Shown: positions 1 to 9,901 of the stretch, in pieces
Layout of the letters: each line of letters begins with the position of its first letter
Numbering within the stretch: the stretch's first letter is position 1
From: Sphingomonas faeni
Lineage (GTDB): Bacteria; Pseudomonadota; Alphaproteobacteria; Sphingomonadales; Sphingomonadaceae
Direction: 5' to 3'
Length of the DNA stretch: 64,000 bases
NCBI RefSeq assembly: GCF_003053745.1
Contig: NZ_QAYE01000003.1
Span: 1-64,000 of the forward strand
Notes under the pieces: model-generated
The model's input: only the letters and a program-made list of their open reading frames with translations
Told to the model about the DNA's origin: nothing
The model's database searches: none
Translations under genes and position numbers: made by a program

Positions 1-18
1 TTCCTCAACAGGAACCGT

Positions 19-95
<77 letters not shown>

Positions 96-345
96 TCTTG
101 ATTTGCAACACTTCCTCGGTAACACCGACGGAGGCTTTTTGCGTTTCCGCTCCGGCACATAGCGACAGCATCGACGCAAGCTCGCCGTGCAGGTCGATCG
201 CGAGATGGCCGTCTTCCGGCGTCAGCACCACAGTCTCAATGAGTGCGCGCAACCGGTCGAACGCCTGCGCCTTGAGCGCCTTCTGGAATGCTGCGGTGAG
301 CAATTCGACCTTCTCGCCATAGACGCGGCAAAGGCTGCGTGCAGC
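96..345 (-). pseudogene. C-terminal relic of a large serine recombinase
   Basis: Reading leftwards from about 327, the frame encodes a stretch with YGEKVELLTAAFQKALKAQ and then LRALIETVVLTPEDGHLAI and LHGELASMLSLCAGA. This matches, from memory, the C-terminal region of phage-type serine recombinases of alphaproteobacteria. The catalytic resolvase domain and most of the protein are missing. The frame runs on into the antisense of the tRNA (residues VAGTGFEPVTFRL), which is not genuine protein. Upstream it is fused to a catalase relic. I infer the remains of an element that integrated beside the tRNA. The fold assignment rests on about 60 residues. Confidence 0.6.
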
Positions 346-723
346 AGTGCGGCCCTGCGATCTGCGAAAGTGACCGCGTTCACGCCAGAATGTACAGTGG
401 TCGCGTAGCTCATGGGCGCGGGATGCCGGGTTGTCAGGAAGGTCTTGGCGACGGAAGGCTGGCAAGGGACAGATCGAGCGGCTTGGGCTTCGCGACGCCC
501 GTGCCGCTAGTCCCGATCGCCCTCGGCAACGCGCCGAATTCCCCCGCCGTGCGGGTCGGCAAGCCATGTAAATCATGCGTGACGATATCGAACATGGGAA
601 ATGCCACCGAGCCGAAGCGGATCGCCATGCCGCGGGGATTGGCGTTGTGGTCGTTGTCAGGAATGTCGGGAAATCCGTGACGTTCAAAAGGCGGACCGGC
701 ACTCCGCTGGCGCCGTCCGGCAT
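346..723 (-). pseudogene. Catalase-family peroxidase fragment, frameshifted
   Basis: Three short frames on the minus strand read as one broken catalase-like (SrpA-type) protein. They are PDGASGVPVRLLNVTDFP near 667-723, then MAIRFGSVAFPMFDIVTHDL with LPTRTAGEF near 434-660, then MSYATTVHSGVNAVTFADR near 355-413. The change of frame near 667 fits loss of one C in the codons for DFPDIPDND. A second shift lies near 440. The haem-domain N-terminus and everything after VNAVTF are absent, so it cannot make a working enzyme. The family match is from memory of the conserved order (VRFSN, NPRGMAIRF, DIVTH, PTRT, SYA, GVNAFTF). Confidence 0.6.
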
Positions 724-736
724 GCGTAGTTTCCGA
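723..736 (+). promoter_or_regulatory. FixJ-like box TGCGTAGTTTCCGA
   Basis: An exact copy of the recurrent 14-bp motif, 113 bp before the ATG of the oxidoreductase that opens the fermentative gene block. The same sequence is at 17628 and 38292, and near-copies precede other stress genes. Assignment to FixJ is inference from the neighbouring fixLJ genes. Confidence 0.55.
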
Positions 737-848
737 GGGTCACTTCGATGGCTTTCAGCGCATACCCTCCTAGACCAGAACCCTGTACGACAGCGCCGCT
801 CTTCGCCGCAGCCTGCAGGGATCGTGACGCTCAGGCGAGGATGGAACG

Positions 849-1532
849 ATGGTGGTTGCCGAACATGGTGCGACGGGAGGCCGGCATGCCGTGATTTTGT
901 GCCATCCCGATCCGGCGAGCTTCAATCACGCGATCGCGAGCGCCTATTGCGACGCGGTTCGTGCGGCGGGGCAAGAGGTTGTGCTGCGCGACCTGTATGC
1001 GATCGGCTTCGATCCCGTGCTGAAGGCGGCGGAGCGGCCAATTAATGTTGCCGCAGTGTATGGCACGGACGTGCTGGCCGAGGTGGATGCGATCGCGGGG
1101 TGCGACGTGTTCGTGCTTGTCTACCCGATCTGGTTCGGGACGCCGCCGGCGATGCTGAAGGGTTATGTCGAGCGCGTGTTCGGTGCCAGCGTCCAGCCGG
1201 AAGCGTTGCAGGGGCGGGTGCGGACCGACCTGCTCGGCGGCAAGCGACTGGTGAGCTTCTCGACGTCGGCGGCTAGCAAGGTTTGGCTCGACGAACAGGG
1301 ACAGGCACAAGGGCTCAACAGCGTCTTCGACCAGTATATCGTCCACGCGTTCGGGATGCGGTCGCAGGAGCATCGGCGGTTTGCACACATCGTGCCGGGG
1401 CTGAACGCGCGCTTTGCCGACCAGTATCTGCGCGAGGTTGCAGCCCAGGCGCAACGGACCTGCGCGCAGATCGCGTTCGGGGACGAGGCTTTGCTGGCCG
1501 ATCCCAAGCTCGTCGCGCGGATGGCGCGTTGA
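849..1532 (+). CDS. Flavodoxin-fold NAD(P)H oxidoreductase
   Basis: A 227-residue protein of the NQO1/MdaB/KefF-like (flavodoxin_2) family of FMN or FAD quinone reductases. Near the N-terminus it has the beta-alpha start VILCHPDPASFNHAIA, where the flavin phosphate binds. Mid-protein it has VLVYPIWFGTPPAMLKGYVERVF, the PxWW-like flavin loop and following helix. There is no signal peptide, so it is cytosolic. It is the first gene after a FixJ-like box at 723 and lies 26 bp before the alcohol dehydrogenase, so it probably shares its transcript. I infer a role in draining reducing power or protecting from quinones when respiration slows. The substrate cannot be read from sequence. Confidence 0.8.
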   Translation: MVVAEHGATGGRHAVILCHPDPASFNHAIASAYCDAVRAAGQEVVLRDLYAIGFDPVLKAAERPINVAAVYGTDVLAEVDAIAGCDVFVLVYPIWFGTPPAMLKGYVERVFGASVQPEALQGRVRTDLLGGKRLVSFSTSAASKVWLDEQGQAQGLNSVFDQYIVHAFGMRSQEHRRFAHIVPGLNARFADQYLREVAAQAQRTCAQIAFGDEALLADPKLVARMAR

Positions 1533-1558
1533 GTTCTTCGCATCTTCAAGGACAGTCC

Positions 1559-2590
1559 ATGACCCGTATGATGCAAGCCGCCGTCGTCGAGGCGTTCGGC
1601 GCACCGCTGACCCTGCGCGAATGGCCGGTGCCGGTTGCCGGACCGGGCCAAGTCGTCGTCAAGACCGAGGCATGCGGGGTGTGCCACACTGATCTGCACG
1701 CCGCGCACGGCGATTGGCCGGTCAAACCTACGCCGCCGTTCATTCCGGGGCATGAGGGCATCGGCATCGTCGTCGAGGTCGGCGCGGGGGTGACGATCGT
1801 GAAGCTTGGCGACCGGGTTGGCGTGCCGTGGCTTTACTCCGCGTGCGGGCATTGCGAATATTGCCTGTCCGCGTGGGAAACCGTGTGCGCCGAGGCGGAG
1901 TTCGGCGGCTACACGCGCAATGGCGGGTTCGCGGACTATATCCTCGCCGACCCGAACTACGTCGCGCATATTCCCGCCGGCCTGTCCGCGATCGAGGCAG
2001 CGCCGATCATCTGTGCGGGGATCACTACCTACAAGGGCATCAAGGAAACCGGCGCGAAGCCGGGCGAGTGGATCGCGATCTCGGGCGTCGGCGGTCTGGG
2101 GCATCTGGCAGTGCAGTACGCCAAGGCGATGGGGTTGCGCGTTGCCGCTGTCGATGTCGACGAGGGCAAGCTCGCCCATGCCAAGGCGCTTGGCGCGGAA
2201 CTGTTGATCGACGCGCGCAAGCCCAACGCGATCGCGGCGCTGAAGGACGGGACCGGGGGCGGCGCGCACGGCGTGCTGATCACCGCACCGTCGCTGACCG
2301 CGTTCAATCAGGGCGTGGCGATGACGCGGCGCAAGGGGACGTGCGTGCTCGTCGGCCTGCCGCCGGGCGACTTTCCGATGCCGTTGTTCGACGTGGTGGC
2401 GCAGTGCATTACGGTGCGCGGATCGTTCGTCGGCACGCGCAAGGACATGGCGGAGGCGCTCGCCTTTGCTGCCGATGGCAAGGTGAAGGCCGACATCGAA
2501 GTGCAGCCCTTGTCGGCGATCAACGATATCTTCGACCGGCTCCAGCACGGACAGGTCGCGTCGCGCGTCGTCCTCGACTTCGGGATCTGA
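1559..2590 (+). CDS. adhP: Zinc-dependent alcohol dehydrogenase, AdhP type
   Basis: 343 residues of medium-chain dehydrogenase. The catalytic zinc site shows in [12 protein letters not shown] (about residue 38) and PGHEGIG (about 67). The structural zinc cysteines are in [15 protein letters not shown] (about 97-111). The NAD-binding Rossmann turn is [15 protein letters not shown] (about 175). The enzyme interconverts ethanol and acetaldehyde with NAD. The start is the ATG at 1559, preceded by AAGGAC. A longer open frame upstream is only read-through of the preceding gene region. The phosphoketolase begins 3 bp after the stop, so the genes form one operon. In this context the likely role is NADH reoxidation during oxygen limitation. 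Confidence 0.9.
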   Translation: MTRMMQAAVVEAFGAPLTLREWPVPVAGPGQVVVKTEACGVCHTDLHAAHGDWPVKPTPPFIPGHEGIGIVVEVGAGVTIVKLGDRVGVPWLYSACGHCEYCLSAWETVCAEAEFGGYTRNGGFADYILADPNYVAHIPAGLSAIEAAPIICAGITTYKGIKETGAKPGEWIAISGVGGLGHLAVQYAKAMGLRVAAVDVDEGKLAHAKALGAELLIDARKPNAIAALKDGTGGGAHGVLITAPSLTAFNQGVAMTRRKGTCVLVGLPPGDFPMPLFDVVAQCITVRGSFVGTRKDMAEALAFAADGKVKADIEVQPLSAINDIFDRLQHGQVASRVVLDFGI

Positions 2591-2592
2591 AC

Positions 2593-4977
2593 ATGGCCGA
2601 TACTGCAACGCTGGCACCTGCGAAGACGCACCCGCTGTCCCACGACATGCTACGCCGGATGGACGCCTATTGGCGTGCCGCGAATTACCTGTCGGTCGGG
2701 CAGATCTACCTGCGCGACAATGCGTTGCTCGATCGGCCGCTGACGATCGCCGACGTCAAGCCGCGGCTGCTCGGGCATTGGGGGACGACGCCGGGGCTGA
2801 ACTTCCTGTACGTCCATCTCAACCGCCTGATCGTCGAGCATGACCTCGACATGATCAACATCATCGGGCCGGGGCATGGCGGGCCGGGGCTTGTCGCGAA
2901 CACCTATCTGGAGGGCTCGTACACCGAACGCTATCCCGCGATCGAGCGGAGCCGAAGCGGCATGCACCGGCTGTTCCGGCAGTTCTCGTGGCCGGGCGGA
3001 ATTCCGAGCCACGTCGCACCCGAGACGCCGGGATCTATTCACGAAGGCGGCGAGCTCGGGTACTCGCTCGCGCACGCGTATGGCGCGGCGTTCGACAATC
3101 CGGACCTGATCGTCGCGTGCGTGGTCGGCGACGGCGAGGCGGAGACGGGTGCGCTGGCGGCGAGCTGGCATTCGAACAAGTTCCTCAACCCCGCGCGCGA
3201 CGGTGCGGTGCTGCCGATTCTGCACCTCAACGGCTTCAAGATCGCCAACCCGACGATCCTCGCCCGGATCGACGGGCATGAGCTCGACGCGTTGCTCCGC
3301 GGCTGTGGGCATGAACCCTATTATGTCGGCGGCAGCGATCCGGCGGCGGTCCACCAGCAACTCGCCGCGGCGCTCGACAAGGCGCTGGCGAAGATCCAGG
3401 CGATCCAGGCAGTGGCGCGCGTCGAAGGCGTGACGCCCGAGCGACCGCGCTGGCCGATGATCGTGTTCCGCACGCCGAAGGGCTGGACCGGCCCGAAGTT
3501 CGTCGACGGCAAGCCGGTCGAGGGTACGTGGCGTGCCCACCAGGTACCGATCGCGGACTTCAAGGATCCGGAGCATCTGCGCCAGCTCGAGGCGTGGATG
3601 CGGAGCTACCGGCCCGAAGAGCTGTTCGACGAGACGGGCAAGTTCCTTGAGGAGTATGCGTCGCTCGCGCCGACCGGGCATCGGCGGATGGGGGCGAACC
3701 CGCATGCCAATGGCGGCGAGCTGATGGTGCCGTTGTCGCTGCCCGATTTCCGTGAGTTCGCGGTGGCGGTGGACGCGCCGGGTACGGTGAAAGTCGAGGC
3801 GACGCGCGTGCTTGGGCGCTATCTGCGCGACGTGATGAAGCTCAACCTGGCCAGCGTAAACTTCCGTCTGTTCGGGCCGGACGAGACCGCGTCGAACCGG
3901 CTCGCCGACGTGTACGACGTGTCGGGGAAGGTCTGGATGGCGGAGGTCGAGGCGGTCGACGAGCATCTCGGGCCCGACGGACGCGTGATGGAGGTGCTGA
4001 GCGAGCATCTGTGTCAGGGTTGGCTCGAAGGGTATCTGCTGACCGGGCGACACGGGCTGTTCTCGTGTTACGAGGCGTTCGTCCACATCGTCGATTCGAT
4101 GGTCAACCAGCATGCTAAGTGGCTGAAGACGACCAGGACGATCCCGTGGCGGCGGCCGATCGCGTCGCTCAATTACCTGCTGACCTCGCATGTCTGGCGG
4201 CAGGATCACAACGGGCTGTCGCATCAGGATCCGGGGTTCATCGATCACGTCGCGAACAAGACCGCTGACGTCGCGCGGATCTATCTGCCGCCCGATGCGA
4301 ACTGCTTGTTGTCGGTCGGCGATCACTGCCTGCGCAGTCGCGGCTATGTGAACGTGATCGTCGCGGGGAAGCAGCCGGAGTGGCAATGGCTCGGAATCGA
4401 CGCGGCGGTCCGGCATTGTACCGCGGGCGCGGGGATCTGGGCGTGGGCGGGCGACGACGCCGACCCCGACGTGGTGATGGCGTGCGCGGGCGACGTGCCG
4501 ACGCTGGAAACGCTGGCGGCGGTGACGATGCTGCGTGCGTACGTGCCCGATGTCCGCATCCGGGTGGTCAACGTAGTCGACCTAATGGTGTTGCAGCCAC
4601 GCTCCGAACATTCGCACGGGCTCGACGAGCGCGAGTTCGACGCGATGTTCACCGCGGACAAGCCGGTGATCTTCGCGTTCCACGGCTATCCGGCGATGAT
4701 CCACAAGCTGACGTACCGGCGCGCGAACCACGCCAATATTCACGTTCGCGGGTACAAGGAGATGGGGACGACGACGACGCCGTTCGACATGGTCGTGCTG
4801 AACGATCTCGACCGGTACCGGCTGGCACTCGACGCGATCGAACGGATTCCGCGGTTTCGTGGGCAGGTGCCGCGCGAGACGGCGCGGTATTGGACGACGA
4901 TGGAGCGGCACAAACTCTACATCGCCGAGCAAGGCGACGATCTGCCGGAGGTGCGCGACTGGCAATGGTCGCGGTAG
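2593..4977 (+). CDS. xfp: Xylulose-5-phosphate/fructose-6-phosphate phosphoketolase
   Basis: 794 residues, the usual length for the family. This thiamine-diphosphate enzyme splits xylulose-5-P or fructose-6-P with phosphate into acetyl phosphate plus glyceraldehyde-3-P or erythrose-4-P. Family signatures include IGPGHGGPG (about residue 92), [20 protein letters not shown] (about 140) and the ThDP/Mg motif [10 protein letters not shown] (about 177). The C-terminal half carries the conserved [15 protein letters not shown] and [13 protein letters not shown] blocks. The start codon lies 3 bp after the adh stop. The acetate kinase start overlaps its 3' end by 13 bp, so acetyl phosphate made here is passed to the next gene product for ATP. 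Confidence 0.95.
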   Translation: MADTATLAPAKTHPLSHDMLRRMDAYWRAANYLSVGQIYLRDNALLDRPLTIADVKPRLLGHWGTTPGLNFLYVHLNRLIVEHDLDMINIIGPGHGGPGLVANTYLEGSYTERYPAIERSRSGMHRLFRQFSWPGGIPSHVAPETPGSIHEGGELGYSLAHAYGAAFDNPDLIVACVVGDGEAETGALAASWHSNKFLNPARDGAVLPILHLNGFKIANPTILARIDGHELDALLRGCGHEPYYVGGSDPAAVHQQLAAALDKALAKIQAIQAVARVEGVTPERPRWPMIVFRTPKGWTGPKFVDGKPVEGTWRAHQVPIADFKDPEHLRQLEAWMRSYRPEELFDETGKFLEEYASLAPTGHRRMGANPHANGGELMVPLSLPDFREFAVAVDAPGTVKVEATRVLGRYLRDVMKLNLASVNFRLFGPDETASNRLADVYDVSGKVWMAEVEAVDEHLGPDGRVMEVLSEHLCQGWLEGYLLTGRHGLFSCYEAFVHIVDSMVNQHAKWLKTTRTIPWRRPIASLNYLLTSHVWRQDHNGLSHQDPGFIDHVANKTADVARIYLPPDANCLLSVGDHCLRSRGYVNVIVAGKQPEWQWLGIDAAVRHCTAGAGIWAWAGDDADPDVVMACAGDVPTLETLAAVTMLRAYVPDVRIRVVNVVDLMVLQPRSEHSHGLDEREFDAMFTADKPVIFAFHGYPAMIHKLTYRRANHANIHVRGYKEMGTTTTPFDMVVLNDLDRYRLALDAIERIPRFRGQVPRETARYWTTMERHKLYIAEQGDDLPEVRDWQWSR

Positions 4978-5990
4978 CGCTGGCGCTCAACAGCGGATCG
5001 TCGTCGCTGAAATACGGACTGTACGCGGTCGATGGCGATCCGGTCCTGCTCGTTGGCGGAACGATTGAGACGCCCGAGAAAGATGGCGACGATCATGCGC
5101 GCTTCTTCGATACGATCGAGATGGCGTTACGGAGGTGGCCGACCCCGACGGTGATCGGTCACCGGATCGTCCATGGCGGCCCGCACCGCGACGTGCATTG
5201 CCGAATCGACGCCGCGGTCCTGGCGGATATGCAGGCGGCGTGCGCGTTCGCACCGCTGCATGGGCCCGCCTCGCTAGCGCTGATCCACGCGGCCGAGGCA
5301 CGCTATCCAGGCATGCCGCAGGTCGCGTGTTTCGATACCGCGTTCCATGCGAAGCTGCCGGACGTTGCGCAGACGCTGCCGATCCCTCGGGCTTATCAGG
5401 CAAGCGGAGTCCGGCGCTACGGCTTCCACGGCCTGTCCTGCGAGTCGATCGTCCGCCAACTCGGCGAAGACAGGCCGGACCGACTGGTGATCGCGCACCT
5501 CGGCAACGGCGCGAGCGTGACCGCCGTTCACGATGGTCACTCGATCGACACCAGCATGGGGCTGACCCCGTCCGGCGGCGTGATGATGGCGACGCGGACG
5601 GGCGATATCGATCCGGGCGTGCTGCTGTACCTTGCTCGTGAGGCAGGGTTGGATGGAGACGCGCTGGCAAGACTGGTCGATCACGGATCGGGGATGGCTG
5701 GAGTATCCGGGCTGTCCGGGGACATGCGGGTCCTGCGCGCTTCCAGCGCCGACGATGCAGATCTCGCCATACGCATGTTCGAGCGCTCGGTATGTAAGCA
5801 GACCGCGGCGATGATCACTTCTCTCGGGGGCGCGGACATGCTCGTCCTGACGGGGGGCATAGGGGAGAACGACGCGTCTACCGGCCAGGCAATCCGTGCG
5901 GGTTTAGGCTGGGTTCCAGGTCTCGAGATCCGCATACTTCCCTCGCAGGAGGACGTGCAGATCGCGCTCCACGCCGTCGCGCTTACCTGA
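4965..5990 (+). CDS. ackA: Acetate kinase
   Basis: 341 residues, shorter than the about 400 of Escherichia coli AckA but with the core motifs: [10 protein letters not shown] near the N-terminus, [40 protein letters not shown] (ATP site) and [10 protein letters not shown] near the end. It converts acetyl phosphate and ADP to acetate and ATP. The ATG lies inside the end of the phosphoketolase gene (13-bp overlap), so translation is probably coupled. No phosphotransacetylase is seen in the window, so the acetyl phosphate most likely comes from the phosphoketolase. The deficit of length appears to be in loops, not in a motif. Confidence 0.93.
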   Translation: MVAVALALNSGSSSLKYGLYAVDGDPVLLVGGTIETPEKDGDDHARFFDTIEMALRRWPTPTVIGHRIVHGGPHRDVHCRIDAAVLADMQAACAFAPLHGPASLALIHAAEARYPGMPQVACFDTAFHAKLPDVAQTLPIPRAYQASGVRRYGFHGLSCESIVRQLGEDRPDRLVIAHLGNGASVTAVHDGHSIDTSMGLTPSGGVMMATRTGDIDPGVLLYLAREAGLDGDALARLVDHGSGMAGVSGLSGDMRVLRASSADDADLAIRMFERSVCKQTAAMITSLGGADMLVLTGGIGENDASTGQAIRAGLGWVPGLEIRILPSQEDVQIALHAVALT

Positions 5991-6004
5991 CCAACTTCGC
6001 GATG

Positions 6005-6018
6005 TACGTGCTTTCCGA
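6005..6018 (+). promoter_or_regulatory. FixJ-like box, variant TACGTGCTTTCCGA
   Basis: A 12-of-14 relative of the TGCGTAGTTTCCGA motif, just after the acetate kinase stop and about 100 bp before the small gene at 6120. The spacing to the start codon resembles the other boxes. Confidence 0.4.
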
Positions 6019-6051
6019 GTCCCGACGCCTTCGCCCGATCGCGCTATCGTC

Positions 6052-6065
6052 TTGATACGGATCAG
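6052..6065 (+). promoter_or_regulatory. FNR-type box TTGATACGGATCAG
   Basis: TTGAT-N4-ATCA with only the last base off the FNR consensus TTGAT-N4-ATCAA. It lies 55 bp before the start at 6120 and about 35 bp after the FixJ-like box. It differs from the other local boxes, which are TTGAC-N4-GTCAA. Confidence 0.5.
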
Positions 6066-6119
6066 CCCATCGACACCCGCATCGTGCGGTAGCGAGGACG
6101 AGCCGGCGGGGAGTTCGTG

Positions 6120-6404
6120 ATGAACGCTATCCATACCGAGATGCTCTATATCCAGCGCCGCCTGGATGCCACGCAAGCGATGGCCGATGCCGCGGCGGGG
6201 CCATGCGCGCGGGTCGCGCACGAGACGCTCGCAGGACTCTATGCCGATACGCTGGCGGCGCTCGCTGCGCAGCTGGAGTGCCTGATCGCGGAGGCGCCGC
6301 TGACGTTCGCATCGCGCGCACTGCGATCGGACCGGTCGGTTGGTTTGCGCGTCCTGCGTCCGGCAATGCCGCGCTCGCGCCTGACGCTCAAGCTCGCCTG
6401 CTAG
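6120..6404 (+). CDS. Small alpha-helical protein of unknown function
   Basis: 94 residues, not recognised. The first 65 residues are alanine- and leucine-rich with the look of a helical hairpin: IQRRLDATQAMADAAAG, then LAGLYADTLAALAAQLECLI. The C-terminus is arginine-rich (SRALRSDRS, MPRSRLTLKLAC). There is no signal peptide or membrane segment. GGGGAG sits 7 bp before the ATG, which supports the start and argues that it is a real gene. It has its own promoter region with both a FixJ-like and an FNR-like box. Its 3' end overlaps the convergent flippase gene by 4 bp. The function is unknown; co-regulation with the hypoxia genes is inferred. Confidence 0.6.
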   Translation: MNAIHTEMLYIQRRLDATQAMADAAAGPCARVAHETLAGLYADTLAALAAQLECLIAEAPLTFASRALRSDRSVGLRVLRPAMPRSRLTLKLAC

Positions 6405-7396
6405 GCGCGTTGTAGCGCGGCCTTGGTCCGCAGCGCGCCCCGGATCAGTACGAAACCGGGGATTAGCGGCAGCCATAGCGTGAAGACTCGCAGTAGCAGC
6501 GTCGCGGCGAGCGCTTCCTCCACCGATACCCCCATCAGCGCCAGCATGCCCGTCGCGCCCGCCTCGAACGTACCGAGGCCAAGCGGGATCGGGCCGAGTG
6601 TCGCGATCATCGATGCGGTCATCACCGCGACGAACGCCACCGGGAATGCGACCGGCTGCCCGAGCGCAAGAAAGCATACCATCAGGCTGGCGGCGTCGGC
6701 GAGGAAGACGAGGCCGTTGACCGCCGCAACGCGGACGATGAGCCGGCGGTCGACCAGCAGCCGCTTGGGTGCCTCGCCAACGATCGCGACGAGTGCGCGA
6801 ATGCTTGCGAACCGGGCGAGCATTGATGAGACAGGGCGCCGTCCGCGCCGGCGGATCCACAGCGCCAACCCGGGAATCGCGGTCGCGGCGATCAGGAACA
6901 CGAGCACGAAGCCCGCGATCCAGACGGACGCCAAGCCTTTCGTCCACAGCACCGCCAGCATTGTCAGCGCGCAAATTCCGTACACCGTGTAGAAGCCGAT
7001 CATCGCAACCAGCAGCGTCGCTACGGCGTTGCCGCGCTTGGCCCCGAGCGCGGTCAACTGGTCGACGAGGAACATGTTGCCACCCATGCCCGCGACCGGA
7101 ATGACCTGATCCGCGAACAGTTTGCCGACCGCGATCAAGTAGAGCCGGCGCAGCGGTTGTGGCGTATCGGTCTGACCCAGCACGATCTTCCAGCCCGCCG
7201 CGACGCTCGCATAGGTGGTCGCCTGCAAGCCCAGCGCGACCATCAGCCAGCCGGGATGCGCATCTTCGAGCATCGTCGCGAACGCGTGCAGGTCGCCGAT
7301 CCGCAGAACCGCGCCGACGACGATCGCGATCACCGCGAGGCCCAGCACCCAGCCGATGTGGCGCAACACCCCGCGCCAAAGGCTTGCCAGGCTCAT
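6401..7396 (-). CDS. Flippase-like integral membrane protein (LPG synthase TM-domain family)
   Basis: 331 residues with about eight hydrophobic segments and positively charged ends, matching the membrane domain shared by lysylphosphatidylglycerol synthases and UPF0104 proteins. Typical features are GKLFADQVIPVAGMGGNMF (about residue 90-108) and the C-terminal LGPIPLGLGTFEAGATGML (about 265). No aminoacyl-transferase domain follows, so it is the flippase-like part only. It starts directly after the ATPase stop and is the last gene of a three-gene operon. A role in lipid movement or envelope adjustment is the family expectation; the substrate is unknown. Confidence 0.75.
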   Translation of the reverse strand: MSLASLWRGVLRHIGWVLGLAVIAIVVGAVLRIGDLHAFATMLEDAHPGWLMVALGLQATTYASVAAGWKIVLGQTDTPQPLRRLYLIAVGKLFADQVIPVAGMGGNMFLVDQLTALGAKRGNAVATLLVAMIGFYTVYGICALTMLAVLWTKGLASVWIAGFVLVFLIAATAIPGLALWIRRRGRRPVSSMLARFASIRALVAIVGEAPKRLLVDRRLIVRVAAVNGLVFLADAASLMVCFLALGQPVAFPVAFVAVMTASMIATLGPIPLGLGTFEAGATGMLALMGVSVEEALAATLLLRVFTLWLPLIPGFVLIRGALRTKAALQRA

Positions 7397-9901
7397 TCAG
7401 CGACGCGCGCGCTTGGTGGGGCGGTGATCGAACAGGAAGGTCTTCAACAGCTCGGCCAGCACAAGATAGCCGAGCGTGACGCCACCAAGGCTCGCAACCA
7501 CGACGAGCGGCGGCGCGACGAACCCGAACCAGCTGCCGACCGGCGTGAACGGCAGCACCATTGCCACCATAAGCGCGCTTAGAGACGATAGCGCAAGCGC
7601 GGGCCGCGGCAGGTCCGCCCATGGTCGTCCGTTGGTGCGGATCACGAAGATCACCAGGATCTGCGTCGCCATCGATTCGAGGAACCAGGCAGTGTGAAAC
7701 TCCGGCGCCGCGACATGGAAGGCTAGCGACAACCCCGCGAACGTCAGCAGGTCGAACGCCGACGACAGCGGACCCATCACCGCGGCGAAGCGGATCAGCG
7801 CGGGCATGCTCCACACCTGCGGCCGTGCGACCGCTTCGGGGCGGACGCCGTCGAACGGAATGCCGATCTCGGACACGTCGTAGAGCAGGTTGTTGAGCAG
7901 GATCTGCGTCGGCAGCATCGGTAGGAAAGGGAGGAACATCGAAGCGACAGCCATCGACAGCATGTTGCCGAAGTTCGAGCTCGCGCCCATCCGGACGTAT
8001 TTCAGGATGTTGGCGAACGTCCGCCGCCCTTCCTCGACACCGTCCGCGACCACGCCCAGATCGCTGTCGAGCATGATCATGTCCGCCGACGCCTGCGCGA
8101 CACTGGCCGCCCCGGCGACCGACAGGCCGATATCTGCGAGTTTCAACGCAGGCGCGTCGTTGATCCCGTCGCCGAGATACCCGACGATTGCACCGCTTGC
8201 CTGGAGGGCGCGCACCAGCCGCGCCTTCTGGTCGGGGGCAAGTCGGCCATAGGCATCGACGTCGCGGACCTGCACCGCCAGCGCGTCGTCGCTGAGTTTG
8301 GCGATGTCGGCGCCGGACAGCACGCGCGATGTGGCGAGGCCGACCAGTCCGGCGAGACGGCCGACCACTACGGGGTCGTCGCCCGACAGGATCTTCAACC
8401 GGATGCCTGCGGCTTGTAGGCGGGCTACAGCGGCGGGGGCCGTCTCCTTCGGCGGATCGGCGAACGCGCAGAGACCGGCATAGACGAGGTTGGTTTCGTC
8501 GTCCGCGGTCGGTGCATGCGTTAAGCCTGTCCATGGTCGGGAGGCGATCGCGATGGCGCGCAGGCCTTGTTGGGCAAGCGTGTGGACCTGCGCTATGACC
8601 GCTGCGCGATCGGCGTCGGTTAAAACGCATCCGGCGAGCACGGCTTCGGGCGCACCCTTGGTGATCAGGACCGTGCCGCTTGCACCGGTCGCCAGCACTG
8701 TCGCGAGCCGGCGGTCGAAGTCGAACACGCTCTGCGCGGCCAGCGTCCACCCTTTCACGGCGTCCGGCGATGCGGCAGCCAACGCCGTATCTAGTGCGCC
8801 GCGGTCACCGCCGAGCGCTGCAGCGATCGCCCCCAGCCGCGCAACTTCGGGATCGTCCGCCCCCGTATGGCCGATGCTCCGCGCGAGGCTGATCTGCGCG
8901 GAGGTCAGCGTGCCGGTCTTGTCGGTGCACAGGATCGTCATCGCGCCGAGATCGTGGATCGATGCGAGCCGCTTCACGATCACCTTGCGTTTCGCCATCC
9001 GCAGCGCGCCGCGCGACAGCGTGACGGTGGTGATCATCGGCAACAGCTCGGGCGTGAGCCCGACCGCGAGCGCGACCGCGAACAGCAGCGACTGGAGCAG
9101 CGGCCGACCGAGGAATATGCTGGCCGTCAGCACGACCACAACCAGCGCCAGCGTCAGCCGCGTCGTCAGCAGGCCGTACGCGTGGAGATCGCGCTCGAAC
9201 GGGGAGGGGGCGGCGGCGGTCGCCAGCGCGGCGGCGGCCGAGCCGAACAGCGTTGCGCGGCCCGTGCCGACGATCAACGCGGTCGCCGTCCCGGTCTGCG
9301 CGATTGCCCCGCGGAACAGCGCGTTCGTGGCTTCGGCGGCGGTCGTCGCGGTGATAAAGCCGGCACGCTTGTCGACAGGATAGGGCTCGCCGGTCAGCGC
9401 GGCTTCGTTCGCCGTGAACGCCGTGCTGGCGAGGATCAGCGCGTCGGCGGGGATGATGTCGCCGGTATGGACCTCGACGATGTCGCCAGGCACTACCGCC
9501 TCGATCGCGACTGCGACAAACGCGCCGTCGCGGCGGACGCGCGCGGAGACCGCGACCGACTGACGCAGGATCGCCGCGGCGTGGACCGCTTGCCCCTCCT
9601 GATAGGTGTCGAGCAGCACCGAGAAGCCGAGGATCACGACGATGATCGACCCGCCGACCGCATCGCCGGTCACCGCCGAGACGAGCCCCGCGGCAAGCAG
9701 GATCAGCGACAACGGTTCTAGTAGTCGGCGCGCGATCGCCCGTGCTGAACCGGTATGCGTCTCCGCGCTGTCGCTGTTCGGCCCGTAGCGTGCGAGACGC
9801 AGCGTGGCCTGCTGCGCGCTCAGCCCGTCACGCGACGTCCCGAGATCGGCGAGCAGCGCATCGGCCGACCGGGTCCAGAACGGCGGTGCGTCCTGCGTCA
9901 G
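7397..9901 (-). CDS. mgtA: MgtA-type P-type magnesium ATPase
   Basis: About 834 residues when read from 9901. The P3B transporter motifs are the actuator loop LTGEPYPVDK, the fourth membrane segment GLTPELLPMITTVTLSRGA, the phosphorylation site CTDKTGTLTSAQ and the hinge GDGINDAPALK, with about ten membrane segments. The product should import Mg2+ using ATP. The coding pattern and family N-terminus (PPFWTRSADALLADLGTSRDG) continue well upstream of the first TTG at 9712, yet no ATG, GTG or TTG lies in frame before an upstream stop at 10004. The likely start is CTG at 9899-9901, overlapping the TGA of the preceding gene. The TTG at 9712 would delete the cytosolic N-terminus. Confidence 0.85.
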   Translation of the reverse strand: MTQDAPPFWTRSADALLADLGTSRDGLSAQQATLRLARYGPNSDSAETHTGSARAIARRLLEPLSLILLAAGLVSAVTGDAVGGSIIVVILGFSVLLDTYQEGQAVHAAAILRQSVAVSARVRRDGAFVAVAIEAVVPGDIVEVHTGDIIPADALILASTAFTANEAALTGEPYPVDKRAGFITATTAAEATNALFRGAIAQTGTATALIVGTGRATLFGSAAAALATAAAPSPFERDLHAYGLLTTRLTLALVVVVLTASIFLGRPLLQSLLFAVALAVGLTPELLPMITTVTLSRGALRMAKRKVIVKRLASIHDLGAMTILCTDKTGTLTSAQISLARSIGHTGADDPEVARLGAIAAALGGDRGALDTALAAASPDAVKGWTLAAQSVFDFDRRLATVLATGASGTVLITKGAPEAVLAGCVLTDADRAAVIAQVHTLAQQGLRAIAIASRPWTGLTHAPTADDETNLVYAGLCAFADPPKETAPAAVARLQAAGIRLKILSGDDPVVVGRLAGLVGLATSRVLSGADIAKLSDDALAVQVRDVDAYGRLAPDQKARLVRALQASGAIVGYLGDGINDAPALKLADIGLSVAGAASVAQASADMIMLDSDLGVVADGVEEGRRTFANILKYVRMGASSNFGNMLSMAVASMFLPFLPMLPTQILLNNLLYDVSEIGIPFDGVRPEAVARPQVWSMPALIRFAAVMGPLSSAFDLLTFAGLSLAFHVAAPEFHTAWFLESMATQILVIFVIRTNGRPWADLPRPALALSSLSALMVAMVLPFTPVGSWFGFVAPPLVVVASLGGVTLGYLVLAELLKTFLFDHRPTKRARR

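Noticed and set aside
1828..2592. Open frame extending phosphoketolase upstream
   Set aside because: It runs out of frame through the alcohol dehydrogenase gene. The family start [11 protein letters not shown] at 2593 is clear.
5904..8750. A very long minus-strand open frame (over 900 codons)
   Set aside because: It is arginine-rich shadow sequence across the flippase and ATPase genes in another frame. High GC makes such frames common.
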